Shown here: in pieces, positions 1 to 7,692 of the stretch
Numbering within the stretch: position 1 is the first letter of the stretch
How the letters are laid out: every line of letters begins with the position of its first letter
Source: a virus
Length of the DNA: 22,095 nt
IMG/VR virus record: IMGVR_UViG_3300041409_000307
Location: 1-22,095 of that record
Reading direction: 5' to 3' (one strand)
Notes under the pieces: model-generated
What the model was told of the DNA's origin: nothing
Databases searched by the model: none
The model's input: the letters and a program-made list of their open reading frames with translations, nothing else
Made by a program: the position numbers and the translations under genes

Positions 1-970
1 TGAACTCCCGGTACGGCGGGCCCGTCTTCTCGACCACGCCCACGATCCCCGGCGCGTCCTCGAACGACAGGTCCGCCACATTCGCGCTCACGAGCTCCAG
101 CGCGGTCGCGCTGACACCCCACGCCGTGTAGCCCAGGTCACCCGGGTTCGCCGGAACCAGCAGCACCTTGTCGGCGCCCAGCACCCGCGTCGTCACACCG
201 TCGAGGTCCACGTTCGCGTCGTACGTGCGCACCGCCGGAATGTTCTCCGACGCCAGCAGGTCGTCGACCTCCGCGCGCGTCACCCGGGTACGGCCCGCGG
301 CCGCGCCGGTGACCGCGTTGATGATCTCCGTGTTCCGCTGCAGCAGCCGCGACGTTGCGTTCGACATCCAGATCGCCCCGGGAGGGGCACCGTTGTCCGC
401 GATGTACGTGTCGATCCAGCCGATGAGGTCCGTCAGCGGCGTCGAAGTCGCCACCGTCGACCACAACGTGCCCGGCGCCACAACGTGTCCCGCCGGTGCG
501 CCGTAGTCGGCCTCCAGCGCGGGCTCCCCGTTCGCGGACAGCATCGTGAACTTGAAGTCCGTCAGCACATCCCCGCGCGCCAGCTCCATGCGGTTGAGGA
601 CCTCGCGGGTCAGCTGCTCCGCGTCGTTGTAGATGGCGCGGATCAGCGCCTCCCGGTTCGTCCCCCCGGTGCGGGCGAACTCCAGCTGCAGCCGCTCGAA
701 CTCGCCACGCCCCAGAGACGTGGACAGCGGCGGCAGCTTCGTCTTCTTCTCCGTGAACGTGTCCCGCTCCGACACGTGAAGACGCCCGTCGTAGGCGCGG
801 AACCGTGCCGTGCGGTTGGTGCGGGTGAGTTCCGCGAAGTCGATCTCGTTGTCGTTGAAGTACCGGTCCGGCAGCAGCTGGTTCAGCTGGAACTGGTCGG
901 ACTGCGGCACCCGGCGGACGAACGTGGTGACGTCGTCGGGGCTGACCGGCCCGTCGAAGACGATGGCCAT
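1..970 (-). CDS. Major capsid protein (phage capsid E family), 3' end cut by window edge
   Basis: This is the probable major head protein. 323 codons are visible, starting at ATG 970 (MAIVFDGPVSPDD) behind an AGGAG ribosome binding site 8 nt upstream. The end lies beyond the left edge; if it is of usual length for the family, only a short C-terminal piece is missing. Features that suggest capsid E are an N-terminal stretch on FNDNEIDFAELTRTNRTARF, a helical segment with ALIRAIYNDAEQLTREVLNR, and a late GAIWMSNATSRLLQRNTEII segment. It follows the decoration gene by 22 nt, and the order scaffold, decoration, capsid is the lambda/HK97-like head layout. Family assignment comes from pattern memory, not a search. 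Confidence 0.85.
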   Translation of the reverse strand, partial: MAIVFDGPVSPDDVTTFVRRVPQSDQFQLNQLLPDRYFNDNEIDFAELTRTNRTARFRAYDGRLHVSERDTFTEKKTKLPPLSTSLGRGEFERLQLEFARTGGTNREALIRAIYNDAEQLTREVLNRMELARGDVLTDFKFTMLSANGEPALEADYGAPAGHVVAPGTLWSTVATSTPLTDLIGWIDTYIADNGAPPGAIWMSNATSRLLQRNTEIINAVTGAAAGRTRVTRAEVDDLLASENIPAVRTYDANVDLDGVTTRVLGADKVLLVPANPGDLGYTAWGVSATALELVSANVADLSFEDAPGIVGVVEKTGPPYREF

Positions 971-992
971 GAGTGTGTCTCCTCGTCTCTCG

Positions 993-1424
993 TCAGGCGA
1001 TCAGGAAGATGAAATTGGCCTTGACGTCCGTCTGCCCGTTCGCGTCGAGGAACCCAGTCCCCGAGGTGAACGGCAGCTTCGACGTCTTCACCACGGCGTA
1101 CGCGGACAGCAGAGCGCCGCCCACGTCCTTCGTGGTGTCGAGCGGATTGGGCACCTTCACCGCGGAGAACAGGAACCCCGCCGCGGTCTGCGTGCCGTCG
1201 GCCAGCGCGTCGTTGTACGGCGCGTACAGCCCCGTGGCGGTGATCTTCCCCAGCACCGTCCCCGACGGGATGTACCCGTTCGGGTAGTGCGTGCCCGCCG
1301 TGAACGCGGACACGTCGAGGACGATCGACTGCGTGAACCCGTAGCCGATACCGCCGGGCTGGGGAATCAGCCACGACCGCTTCTCGACCTGGGACGACGT
1401 GGTGATGACAGAGATGTCGGTCAT
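993..1424 (-). CDS. Head decoration protein, lambda gpD-like
   Basis: A 143-aa protein that probably binds the outside of the expanded capsid and stabilises it. The sequence has the small beta-rich layout of the gpD family: a central G/T-rich segment (GYIPSGTVLGKITATG) followed by a segment with AAGFLFSAVKV, then a C-terminal FIFLIA. Length is slightly above the roughly 110 aa of lambda gpD, with an N-terminal arm of about 20 residues. ATG 1424 has an AAGGA site upstream. It sits between scaffold and capsid genes, as expected. Confidence 0.82.
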   Translation of the reverse strand: MTDISVITTSSQVEKRSWLIPQPGGIGYGFTQSIVLDVSAFTAGTHYPNGYIPSGTVLGKITATGLYAPYNDALADGTQTAAGFLFSAVKVPNPLDTTKDVGGALLSAYAVVKTSKLPFTSGTGFLDANGQTDVKANFIFLIA

Positions 1425-1475
1425 GCCGTTCCTTCCTGAGGATTGAGCGGACCGGACATCCCCGAGCCGCGCTGA

Positions 1476-2153
1476 CTACTGCTTGCTTCCCGCCGGGGCC
1501 ACGTAGCCGCGGCGTTCCGCCTCGGCGATCCCGCCCGCGCCCTTGCGCTGCGGCGGGGCGTCGCGGCGCCCCTGCCCGAGGTCGGCCCGGCCGTTGCCGG
1601 CAGGCGCGAACGCCTTCACCTTGTTCGCGACCTTCGCCTCGTCGACCTCGCCCTTGTCGGTGAGGTACTTGGACAGGTCGAGGTCCTCGAGGAGCGCGTC
1701 GCGCTGCTCGTCGGACAGGACACCTTTCGCGGCGGCCCGGAACTCGGCCCGGACGAGGCCGGGGGCGAGCGCCTTCCGTGTTTCGGCTTCTGCCTCTTTG
1801 CGGGCGGCCGTGACGGCCTTCTCCTGCTCGGTGGCGTTGGCGGCTTCGAGCTCGTCGGCCTTGGCGGCTTTGGCTTTCAGCGTGTCGTAGTCGCCGCGGG
1901 CCTTCGCGGTGTTCTCGTGTTTGCGGGACTGGTGTTTCCAGTACGCGGCCTGCTGCGCGTCGGTCATTTCGGCGACGGGCGTGTCGGCCGGGAACCCGGT
2001 GTCGCCCGTGACGGGCGGTACGGGGATCGGGGCCGGAGGATCGGCGGGCGGATCGTCTGCGCCGCCGAGGATCGGCCAGATCGGGCCGCGTCGACTGACA
2101 CCGAGCGGAACGAGGGGCGCACCGGTCAGCGGATGTAGCAGGTACTTCGGCAT
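1476..2153 (-). CDS. Scaffold-like head assembly protein
   Basis: A 225-aa protein starting MPKYLLHPLTGAPL at ATG 2153. The start is chosen because a GGGAG site lies 7 nt upstream and because an in-frame extension further upstream is low-quality sequence. Residues about 35-55 are proline-rich. Residues about 65-115 form a charged, Ala/Glu/Lys-rich probable coiled coil (KAKAAKADELEAANATEQEK). The C-terminal part is acidic, then basic and flexible. This composition and the position just before decoration and capsid genes are typical of phage scaffolding proteins, which fill the procapsid and are then released. The ribosome binding site is part of a tandem CCCATGNCGGG element shared with the small terminase gene. 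Confidence 0.7.
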   Translation of the reverse strand: MPKYLLHPLTGAPLVPLGVSRRGPIWPILGGADDPPADPPAPIPVPPVTGDTGFPADTPVAEMTDAQQAAYWKHQSRKHENTAKARGDYDTLKAKAAKADELEAANATEQEKAVTAARKEAEAETRKALAPGLVRAEFRAAAKGVLSDEQRDALLEDLDLSKYLTDKGEVDEAKVANKVKAFAPAGNGRADLGQGRRDAPPQRKGAGGIAEAERRGYVAPAGSKQ

Positions 2154-2161
2154 GCGTGTCT

Positions 2162-2196
2162 CCCATGTCGGGATTCGGTTGGTTGCCCATGACGGG
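2162..2196 (-). repeat. Tandem CCCATGNCGGG pair, copy A, at the scaffold ribosome binding site
   Basis: On the plus strand CCCATGTCGGG (2162-2172) and CCCATGACGGG (2186-2196) lie exactly 24 bp apart. Each can form a small CCC/GGG hairpin. On the minus strand the element nearer the gene merges into the GGGAG ribosome binding site of the scaffold gene. The same arrangement with the same 24-bp spacing occurs at 7652-7686 before the small terminase gene. Confidence 0.6.
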
Positions 2197-2199
2197 CGG

Positions 2200-2215
2200 C
2201 CCCGCAGACGCGGGG
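2200..2215 (-). other. GC-rich hairpin after the HNH gene
   Basis: CCCCGC (2200-2205) and GCGGGG (2210-2215) form a perfect 6-bp stem with a 4-nt loop, 23 nt past the HNH stop. There is no T-tract on the minus strand, so it is not a classical terminator. It could stabilise an mRNA 3' end or slow the polymerase between the HNH and scaffold genes. Confidence 0.4.
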
Positions 2216-2238
2216 AAGAAAGAGGGAGTGGGGACGGC

Positions 2239-3078
2239 TCAGGCCAGTACGGCGGCCACGCGAAGCCGGTATGCGAGGAAGTCCAGCAGAGGCTTGGCGC
2301 CCTTGCTGGAATTGCACGAGTCACAAGCCGGAGCCAGGTTCGTCCAGTGGCTGCTACGGCTAACCGACACCGGCTCAATGTGGTCGATGTCAGTGGAGGG
2401 TGCGCCGCAGTAGACGCACGGGTCGTTCGCGATCAGCTCGCAGTACTCCAACGCCTCGGCGTCAAACGGGGCCTGCGCACGGACCGGGTCCCAGCTCCTG
2501 GACTTGTCCGGGTTGGCGCGCGCCCACCTACGCTTGTACGCGCGGACGCGCTTAGGGTTCGCCAGGCGGTACCGGGTCTGCATCGCGTTCTGAGTGTCGC
2601 GGTTCTTCGCCCGCCACTCCTGTTTCGCGAGTCGATCAGCAGCACGGCACTCGTCGCAGCGGCAGCCACGGCTCTTGTACCCCAGCACCGTTCCGTGCTC
2701 GAACTCCCCGCCCCTCTCCTTCGTGGCGCTGCCGACGGCGCCACGTTCCCGGAGGCGCCATAGATGCATGGCGCACAGACCCTTACTGTGGTTCGGCTTC
2801 TCGCACCCATCGACGGCGCACGGCTTTCCTCGCCAGGGCTGGGCGACAGCCTCCGGATCGCCCCTTCTCGTCCACATCGCGTAGTGGTTGGCACACCAGC
2901 CACGCGCTCGGACCGGGAGGGCGCAATCCGCTATCGAGCAGACCCGCTCTGAACGCTCCAGCTTCTCCCGAGTGATCTCGTCTCGGTTCGCCCGCCACCA
3001 GCGCATGTAGTGCGTGTTGCACCACCCGCGTCCGGTAACCACCCCTGTGCACCCATCGACGCAACAGGTAGCGTCCAC
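2239..3078 (-). CDS. Zinc-finger HNH endonuclease, free-standing homing type
   Basis: A 279-aa protein from GTG 3078, with GGAG 7 nt upstream. Three tandem Cys/His modules come first: C6/C10/C20/H23, then CSIADC...WCANHY, then CAVDGC...LCAMH. A GCRCDECR knuckle and a basic region follow. The last 75 residues are a His-Asn-His nuclease domain: CVYCG, DIDHIEPVS, then NLAPACDSCNSSKG. Such proteins cut DNA with a metal-bound beta-beta-alpha fold; the finger array probably reads the target. It interrupts the head operon between the MuF-like and scaffold genes, as mobile HNH genes often do. Its codon use looks less GC-biased than its neighbours, consistent with separate arrival. Confidence 0.85.
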   Translation of the reverse strand: MDATCCVDGCTGVVTGRGWCNTHYMRWWRANRDEITREKLERSERVCSIADCALPVRARGWCANHYAMWTRRGDPEAVAQPWRGKPCAVDGCEKPNHSKGLCAMHLWRLRERGAVGSATKERGGEFEHGTVLGYKSRGCRCDECRAADRLAKQEWRAKNRDTQNAMQTRYRLANPKRVRAYKRRWARANPDKSRSWDPVRAQAPFDAEALEYCELIANDPCVYCGAPSTDIDHIEPVSVSRSSHWTNLAPACDSCNSSKGAKPLLDFLAYRLRVAAVLA

Positions 3079-3140
3079 GTGTCGACTCCAACCAGTCGGC
3101 CATGCCCCGGGCCTGCTCGCAACAGGCGCCGGGGTCCTAC

Positions 3141-3154
3141 GTCAATTCTAGATC
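3141..3154 (-). promoter_or_regulatory. Possible internal late promoter for HNH-scaffold-capsid genes
   Basis: On the minus strand a TAGAAT -10-like hexamer (3145-3150) lies within GATCTAGAATTGAC, about 67 nt upstream of the HNH start. No good -35 is seen 17-19 nt upstream. The 14-mer matches the promoter/operator before the prim-pol gene at 11 of 14 positions, including TCTAGA. CTAG is rare in this window, so the match is noteworthy. Confidence 0.4.
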
Positions 3155-4010
3155 AACGCCCACCCGGAATACCGGACAAGTCGAGTTTGGACTTAACGAC
3201 TTCGGGACCACTGAACCGGTGTTTCTTAACGGTCAAGAGGGGGCCGAGTTCCGAATGATCTCTAACGAGGATCAGCTTCCGGTAGTCCGGGTTCCGCGCC
3301 GCCGCGTCGGAAACACCGAACGTCGACATGATCGCCTCGTGGGCGGCGGCGAGCGTCTCCTCGTCGATCACCTGACCGGGATCTGACCGTCCGTACATGG
3401 GCCGCGGCTCACAGTTACAACCTGGATGGATCGGCAGCAGGTCCGCCTTGTGGTACCTCTGCGTCGAGGCCACCACGCACAACGCGCAGTTCTCCGGGCC
3501 GACCAGCACCCGGCGGTGACCCACTACCTCGCCGTCGTCCCGGATGACCTCGCGCGCGGCGAGCGTCTTCGTCCGCTGCAGATCCGTCTGCGCCGCCTTC
3601 GTCGCCCGGTCCAACCCGTGCCGCACAGCCTCATCCAGCGGTTTCCCCGCGCCGAGATCCCGCCACACCTGCTCACCCGCACGCCGGTACACCACGCCGG
3701 GCGGCGTGCCGTTCCGGGCAGCCGCACCCGTCACCCGATCCAGCCGCACACCGACCGGTCGCGGCGGCACATCCAGCGCCGCCGAACGGGAATCCGCCAG
3801 GTACGCCGACACCAACCCGGCCATCGCCTGCTGACCACCCAGCACGACCGGCAGGACAGCGCGCACAAACGCGGCGATGTCCTCGTCCCGCCACGACGAC
3901 AAGGCCAGCCACGACGCCTCCACCGCAGCCGTCACCCGGTCACGGACCTCCGACATGGCCTGCTGGTACGCCAACGCCAGCGCCGCCGCCTGCTCAGGCG
4001 ACAGCGCCAC
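3153..4010 (-). CDS. MuF-like minor head protein (phage head morphogenesis)
   Basis: A 285-aa protein that overlaps the portal gene by 17 nt. GTG 4010 was chosen as the start because upstream residues are an arginine-rich out-of-frame translation of the portal gene; no clear ribosome binding site is present, so it is probably translated by coupling. The N-terminal half is helical. The C-terminal half has the CALCVVASTQRY...LPIHPGCNCEPRP pattern seen in actinophage MuF-like proteins, which are thought to metal-bind. It ends with HSELGPLLTVKKHRFSG. Proteins of this family are attached to the portal and enter or line the capsid, and the gene normally follows the portal gene as it does here. Confidence 0.8.
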   Translation of the reverse strand: MALSPEQAAALALAYQQAMSEVRDRVTAAVEASWLALSSWRDEDIAAFVRAVLPVVLGGQQAMAGLVSAYLADSRSAALDVPPRPVGVRLDRVTGAAARNGTPPGVVYRRAGEQVWRDLGAGKPLDEAVRHGLDRATKAAQTDLQRTKTLAAREVIRDDGEVVGHRRVLVGPENCALCVVASTQRYHKADLLPIHPGCNCEPRPMYGRSDPGQVIDEETLAAAHEAIMSTFGVSDAAARNPDYRKLILVRDHSELGPLLTVKKHRFSGPEVVKSKLDLSGIPGGR

Positions 4011-5490
4011 TGGCCCGCGGCTGCTGCGTGGCCTGCTGCGGCGGAACCGGGACCGCGGCGACCGGCCGCGGCGCGAACGCCGCCACCCGCGCCAAATCCG
4101 CCGTCTGCTCCGCCAAAATGTCATCCGCCTCATGCGGCGGCACACCCAAAACCTTCACCAACCGCGTCCGCAACGGCAGATCAGCCGTCTGCGACCACGC
4201 CGACGCCCGCTCCGCCAACGACAACCGCTCCACTGGCGACCAGATCACCTGCAACGTGTCCAGATCCGCCCGATCCCGCCCATTCGCGAACCGGATGCTG
4301 TCCGGCAGATACTGGAAACACAGCGACATCACCAACGCCAGCCGGTCATCCACCCGGTCGATCCGGTCCTCCGCCTTGAACGTCAAACCCTCACGCGCCA
4401 ACGACGCGCCCTCCGCCGACTGGTTCTGCCCCTCCGGCGAAAACATGTACATCGGCGTCCGCGTCACCGCCGCCAAATGCTGCACATCGTCCTTCACCGA
4501 CGCCAGAATCGGCGTCAGATCCAGCTGCCCCGACTCCCAGATGTCCGCCTCCGCCGGCAACTGCCAGAACGCCGCCGGATCCGACACGAACAGACCCTCG
4601 TAGTTGATCTCCTGCCCGGCCTTCGCGTGCCCCGCCGGGTAGAACTGCGGCAGGCCCTTGATCGCCCGCTGCCGGAACGCCTGCATCGTCGCGATCACCA
4701 TCCGGTCCAGGATGGTGTGGTTGATGCGGTCCAGGATGTCGGTGTGCGTCTCGAACTCGCCCTTGCCGCGCTTGTTCGGGAAGTGCACCACCGGCATGTT
4801 GTCCACCGGCAGCTGCGCCCCGGCAGCACCACCCAGGGCCTCGTCCCAGCCCCACGTGCGGGAGTTGAACTCCATCCGCCAGCCGTTCAGGCGCTTCGCG
4901 TCACGCGACGCCACGAACCGGGTCACCTTCGCCCGGCCGTCGCCCTTCGGCAACGTTAGATACGCCAGATCCCGGTCCGCCACGTCGTCGTGGAACATCT
5001 TCAACGCCGCCAGCACCCGGTTCGGGCGGGCCGGGTCGTTTTCCGTGACCACCTGCCGCGGATCCTCCGCCGTCACCAACGGCACCGTCGGATCGTCCTC
5101 ACTCGGCGGGCCCACGATCATGTAGCCCTCCGACAGGCCCAGCATGCAGTCCAGCGTGTCCGCGATCTGCACCGTCAACCCGGCCCGGCGGTACACCCGC
5201 CACGCCACCGCATCCCCGGTCTCGTCGCCGTCCACCGACGTGCGGATCCCGATCGGACGCATCCGCTCCCGCAAAGCCTCCACGATCAGCTCGGCGAAAT
5301 TGCTGCACGCCTTCCGCTGGAACGCCTCGAACGCCTTCCTGGCGTTCTCCGCACCCGCCGGCAACGGCGGACGGCCATCCATACGGTCCGCCAAGCCCTG
5401 CAGCCGATTCAGCCGTACCGGGTCGTTCAGCTTCCTCGACAGCCGGTCCAGCCACCAACCCGGAGAGAACGGGGCATCGACGTCGATCAC
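3994..5490 (-). CDS. Portal protein, SPP1 gp6-like
   Basis: A 498-aa protein that forms the dodecameric portal ring at one vertex of the head, through which DNA is pumped. It starts at GTG 5490 with GAGGGGG 5 nt upstream, 10 nt after the large terminase stop. Length is typical for this portal family. Recognisable parts include the N-terminal WWLDRLSRKLNDPVRLN, the middle LNGWRMEFNSRTWGWDEAL with NMPVVHFPNKRGKGEFE, and the tunnel-region LTPILASVKDDVQHLAAVTRTPMY divided over residues about 340-365. The last 30 residues are Pro/Ala-rich and unstructured and overlap the next gene. Confidence 0.9.
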   Translation of the reverse strand: MIDVDAPFSPGWWLDRLSRKLNDPVRLNRLQGLADRMDGRPPLPAGAENARKAFEAFQRKACSNFAELIVEALRERMRPIGIRTSVDGDETGDAVAWRVYRRAGLTVQIADTLDCMLGLSEGYMIVGPPSEDDPTVPLVTAEDPRQVVTENDPARPNRVLAALKMFHDDVADRDLAYLTLPKGDGRAKVTRFVASRDAKRLNGWRMEFNSRTWGWDEALGGAAGAQLPVDNMPVVHFPNKRGKGEFETHTDILDRINHTILDRMVIATMQAFRQRAIKGLPQFYPAGHAKAGQEINYEGLFVSDPAAFWQLPAEADIWESGQLDLTPILASVKDDVQHLAAVTRTPMYMFSPEGQNQSAEGASLAREGLTFKAEDRIDRVDDRLALVMSLCFQYLPDSIRFANGRDRADLDTLQVIWSPVERLSLAERASAWSQTADLPLRTRLVKVLGVPPHEADDILAEQTADLARVAAFAPRPVAAVPVPPQQATQQPRASGAVA

Positions 5491-5500
5491 CAGCGCCCCC

Positions 5501-7165
5501 TCAATTCAGACGGCGCGGCATGTAGAACTCCGGAGACTCACCCAACCCCGCCGCCACAGCATCCAAACGGGCCTGCCACGCCAACACCGCGGCCACCGCG
5601 GCGTCGATCTTCTTCGGCGAGTAGTCCGACTCCTTACCCAACGTCAACTTCTGGTGCCGAATCCGGCGGCGGGCCTGCAGCATGTGCCGCGTCAACGCCC
5701 ACGACCCGTCGTGGGTGAGGTCGCCGTTCTTCACCGCGCCCTCGAACTGCTCCACCGCCCGCTGGATCAGACCCGACCGGCCGCCGGTCATCCACCACTC
5801 GAACGGATGCTGCGCGGACGCCTTCACCTTCACCCGGCCCCCGAACTGGGCCTCCCACGCATTCACGTGCGAGCGCCAGTCCTTCGCCGGGTCGCAGTAG
5901 AACGCCACCACGCCGTACCGCTGGAACGCCGACGCGACAGCGGCCTCGACCTCCACGATCAGCGGCTCCCACGTCGCCCAGTCCTCGCGGCGGTCCGGGG
6001 CCTCCCACACCGCCAGCTCGAACACATGCCCGTCCGCCACCCGCACGCCGATGAGCGCCGTCGCATCCGGTTTGCCCTTCGCCCGGCCACGGGACCCGTC
6101 GAAACCCAAGGTCACCACGTCGCCGTCCGCGACGACCTTCGCCGCGTCCGTGCACCGCCGCCACTCCGGCTGCGACAGGTAGGCGTCCGCCGCGTGCGTG
6201 ATCTGGTTCAGGAAGTCCGCGCGCGACACCTGCGGATCCGACGTCGGATCCCAGATCGTCGCCACCAGATGATCCAAGTCCACATGCCCCGGCGCGCACG
6301 GCGGATCGTGCAGCACACACCCGTCCGGATGCCCCGACGAGTCCCCGTACGCCACCCGCAAACCCAGGACCAGCGACTCACGGTCGTCGAGCTCCGTGTC
6401 CGCCGGGGCCTCACGGTGGTCGTAGAACAGGCCGTCGTCACGGGCGTGACCCGACACGATCGCCCGCCAAAAATTGGCCGACGCCTCAGCCACCGACTCG
6501 TCACCCGGCGTGAACGCATTCGGCGACTCCACGAACGTCCCGCCGACCTTCGCCGTGTTGTTCTTCACCTTCTCGAACAGATTCGGGCCGCCGTTCGACG
6601 GCACCCACTCCTCCGTCTGATCCAACACCGCGAACACCGGCCGGTTGCCCTTCACCGTCCGCGCCGACGACGTGATCGGCTCGATCCGGCCCCGCGGCAA
6701 ATTCACGAACGTGTCCAACGGCTCGAGCCCGGGGTAGGCGTCCAGCAGCGGGCCGTCGCACATCTCCAGCAGCGGAGACCACGTGTTCGCCGTCTGCTTC
6801 TCCGACACCGCCAAGATCTGCACCAGCGGTGTCCGCACCGTCGACCACGGCCTGCCCACCGGCTGCCCGTCGGCGTCCCAGCCGTCCGGCACCACCGGCG
6901 CCAAAGCCTCCGCCAACGCCAACGCCGCCAGGAACGGCGACTTCCCCGCACCACGCGGCCGCGAGTACACGCCGCGTCGGCGGCGGCGGCGACCCGTCAC
7001 CGGGTGCAGCTCGTAGAAGCGGAGAACGAAGTCCTCCTGCTCCCGGTACAGCACAAACGGCTCGTACTCGCCCCGATCCGGTGCCGCCAAGTAGGCGGCG
7101 ACCCAGTCGATGACCGTCCAACCCAGCGTCGGAACCTCACCCGGCTCCGACGGACGCCACGGCAC
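5501..7165 (-). CDS. terL: Terminase large subunit
   Basis: A 554-aa packaging motor ATPase and nuclease. Start GTG 7165 lies 3 nt after the small-subunit stop. The ATPase has a Walker A-like SRPRGAGKS at residues 68-76 and a Walker B FAVLDQTEEW with D182 and the catalytic E185. The RNase H-like nuclease domain shows LGFDGSRG with D356, FYCDPAKDW with D425, and a C-terminal KKIDAAVAAVLAW with D521, the three expected acidic residues. It moves DNA into the prohead through the portal and cuts the concatemer. Order small terminase, large terminase, portal is standard. Confidence 0.95.
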   Translation of the reverse strand: MPWRPSEPGEVPTLGWTVIDWVAAYLAAPDRGEYEPFVLYREQEDFVLRFYELHPVTGRRRRRRGVYSRPRGAGKSPFLAALALAEALAPVVPDGWDADGQPVGRPWSTVRTPLVQILAVSEKQTANTWSPLLEMCDGPLLDAYPGLEPLDTFVNLPRGRIEPITSSARTVKGNRPVFAVLDQTEEWVPSNGGPNLFEKVKNNTAKVGGTFVESPNAFTPGDESVAEASANFWRAIVSGHARDDGLFYDHREAPADTELDDRESLVLGLRVAYGDSSGHPDGCVLHDPPCAPGHVDLDHLVATIWDPTSDPQVSRADFLNQITHAADAYLSQPEWRRCTDAAKVVADGDVVTLGFDGSRGRAKGKPDATALIGVRVADGHVFELAVWEAPDRREDWATWEPLIVEVEAAVASAFQRYGVVAFYCDPAKDWRSHVNAWEAQFGGRVKVKASAQHPFEWWMTGGRSGLIQRAVEQFEGAVKNGDLTHDGSWALTRHMLQARRRIRHQKLTLGKESDYSPKKIDAAVAAVLAWQARLDAVAAGLGESPEFYMPRRLN

Positions 7166-7168
7166 AAC

Positions 7169-7642
7169 TCACGCACCCGGCGCGTCGGCCCCCGGCAGAC
7201 CCTTCAACCCGCCACGGCGACCACGAGACGACGACACAACCGAACCCTTCGACTCCGCCTCATCAGCCTGCGCAAACGTGATCCGCAACCGCGCCCGATC
7301 CTCAGGAGTCGCACCGAACTTCGCCACCCGCAACCGCAACTCCGACGCCAACGACACGCTGCCCCGCCAAAACCTCGCGTGCAACACCGCCGTATCCAAA
7401 AGTTCAGACCAATCCGTCGACGTGAACTCCGCCGACAAAGGCGACTCAGCCCACATCGCCCACCACTCACGCGTCCGCGCCGGCCACGCGAACTCCGTCA
7501 ACTCCCCGCCGACCTCAACCTCGAACGTCGGCAGATCAGGCTGCCCCGTCGGCGTCGCCGCGATCACACGCAGCGGAACAGGATCGGAGTTGCGCCGGGC
7601 CCGGCGGTTCGGATCCTTCGGACGGGGGCCGTTGCCTGCCAT
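7169..7642 (-). CDS. terS: Terminase small subunit
   Basis: A 157-aa protein that would recognise phage DNA and load the large subunit. ATG 7642 has a GGGAGG site 6 nt upstream. The N-terminus MAGNGPRPKDPNRRARRNSD is a start typical of actinophage small terminases. A helical core with WWAMWAESPLSAEF and LDTAVLHARFWRG follows, and the C-terminus is basic and glycine-rich. Position directly before the large terminase supports the call. Its ribosome binding site lies inside the tandem CCCATGNCGGG element. Confidence 0.85.
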   Translation of the reverse strand: MAGNGPRPKDPNRRARRNSDPVPLRVIAATPTGQPDLPTFEVEVGGELTEFAWPARTREWWAMWAESPLSAEFTSTDWSELLDTAVLHARFWRGSVSLASELRLRVAKFGATPEDRARLRITFAQADEAESKGSVVSSSRGRRGGLKGLPGADAPGA

Positions 7643-7651
7643 GTCGTGCCT

Positions 7652-7686
7652 CCCATGTCGGGAACGTCGCGCGTCCCCATGCCGGG
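7652..7686 (-). repeat. Tandem CCCATGNCGGG pair, copy B, at the small terminase ribosome binding site
   Basis: Plus-strand CCCATGTCGGG (7652-7662) and CCCATGCCGGG (7676-7686) are exactly 24 bp apart, the same geometry as at 2162-2196. The longest shared stretch is the 14-mer CTCCCATGTCGGGA. On the minus strand the gene-proximal copy supplies the GGGAGG site of the small terminase gene. Confidence 0.6.
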
Positions 7687-7692
7687 AAGGCG

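Noticed and set aside
883-2190. A 435-codon minus-strand frame across scaffold, decoration and capsid genes
   Set aside because: It is an out-of-frame translation of three recognised genes and is rich in Arg/Gly without domain content.
3426-4959. Long plus-strand frames opposite MuF-like and portal genes
   Set aside because: Their Arg/Pro/His-rich composition is typical of antisense frames in high-GC DNA, and the minus-strand genes have clear family matches.
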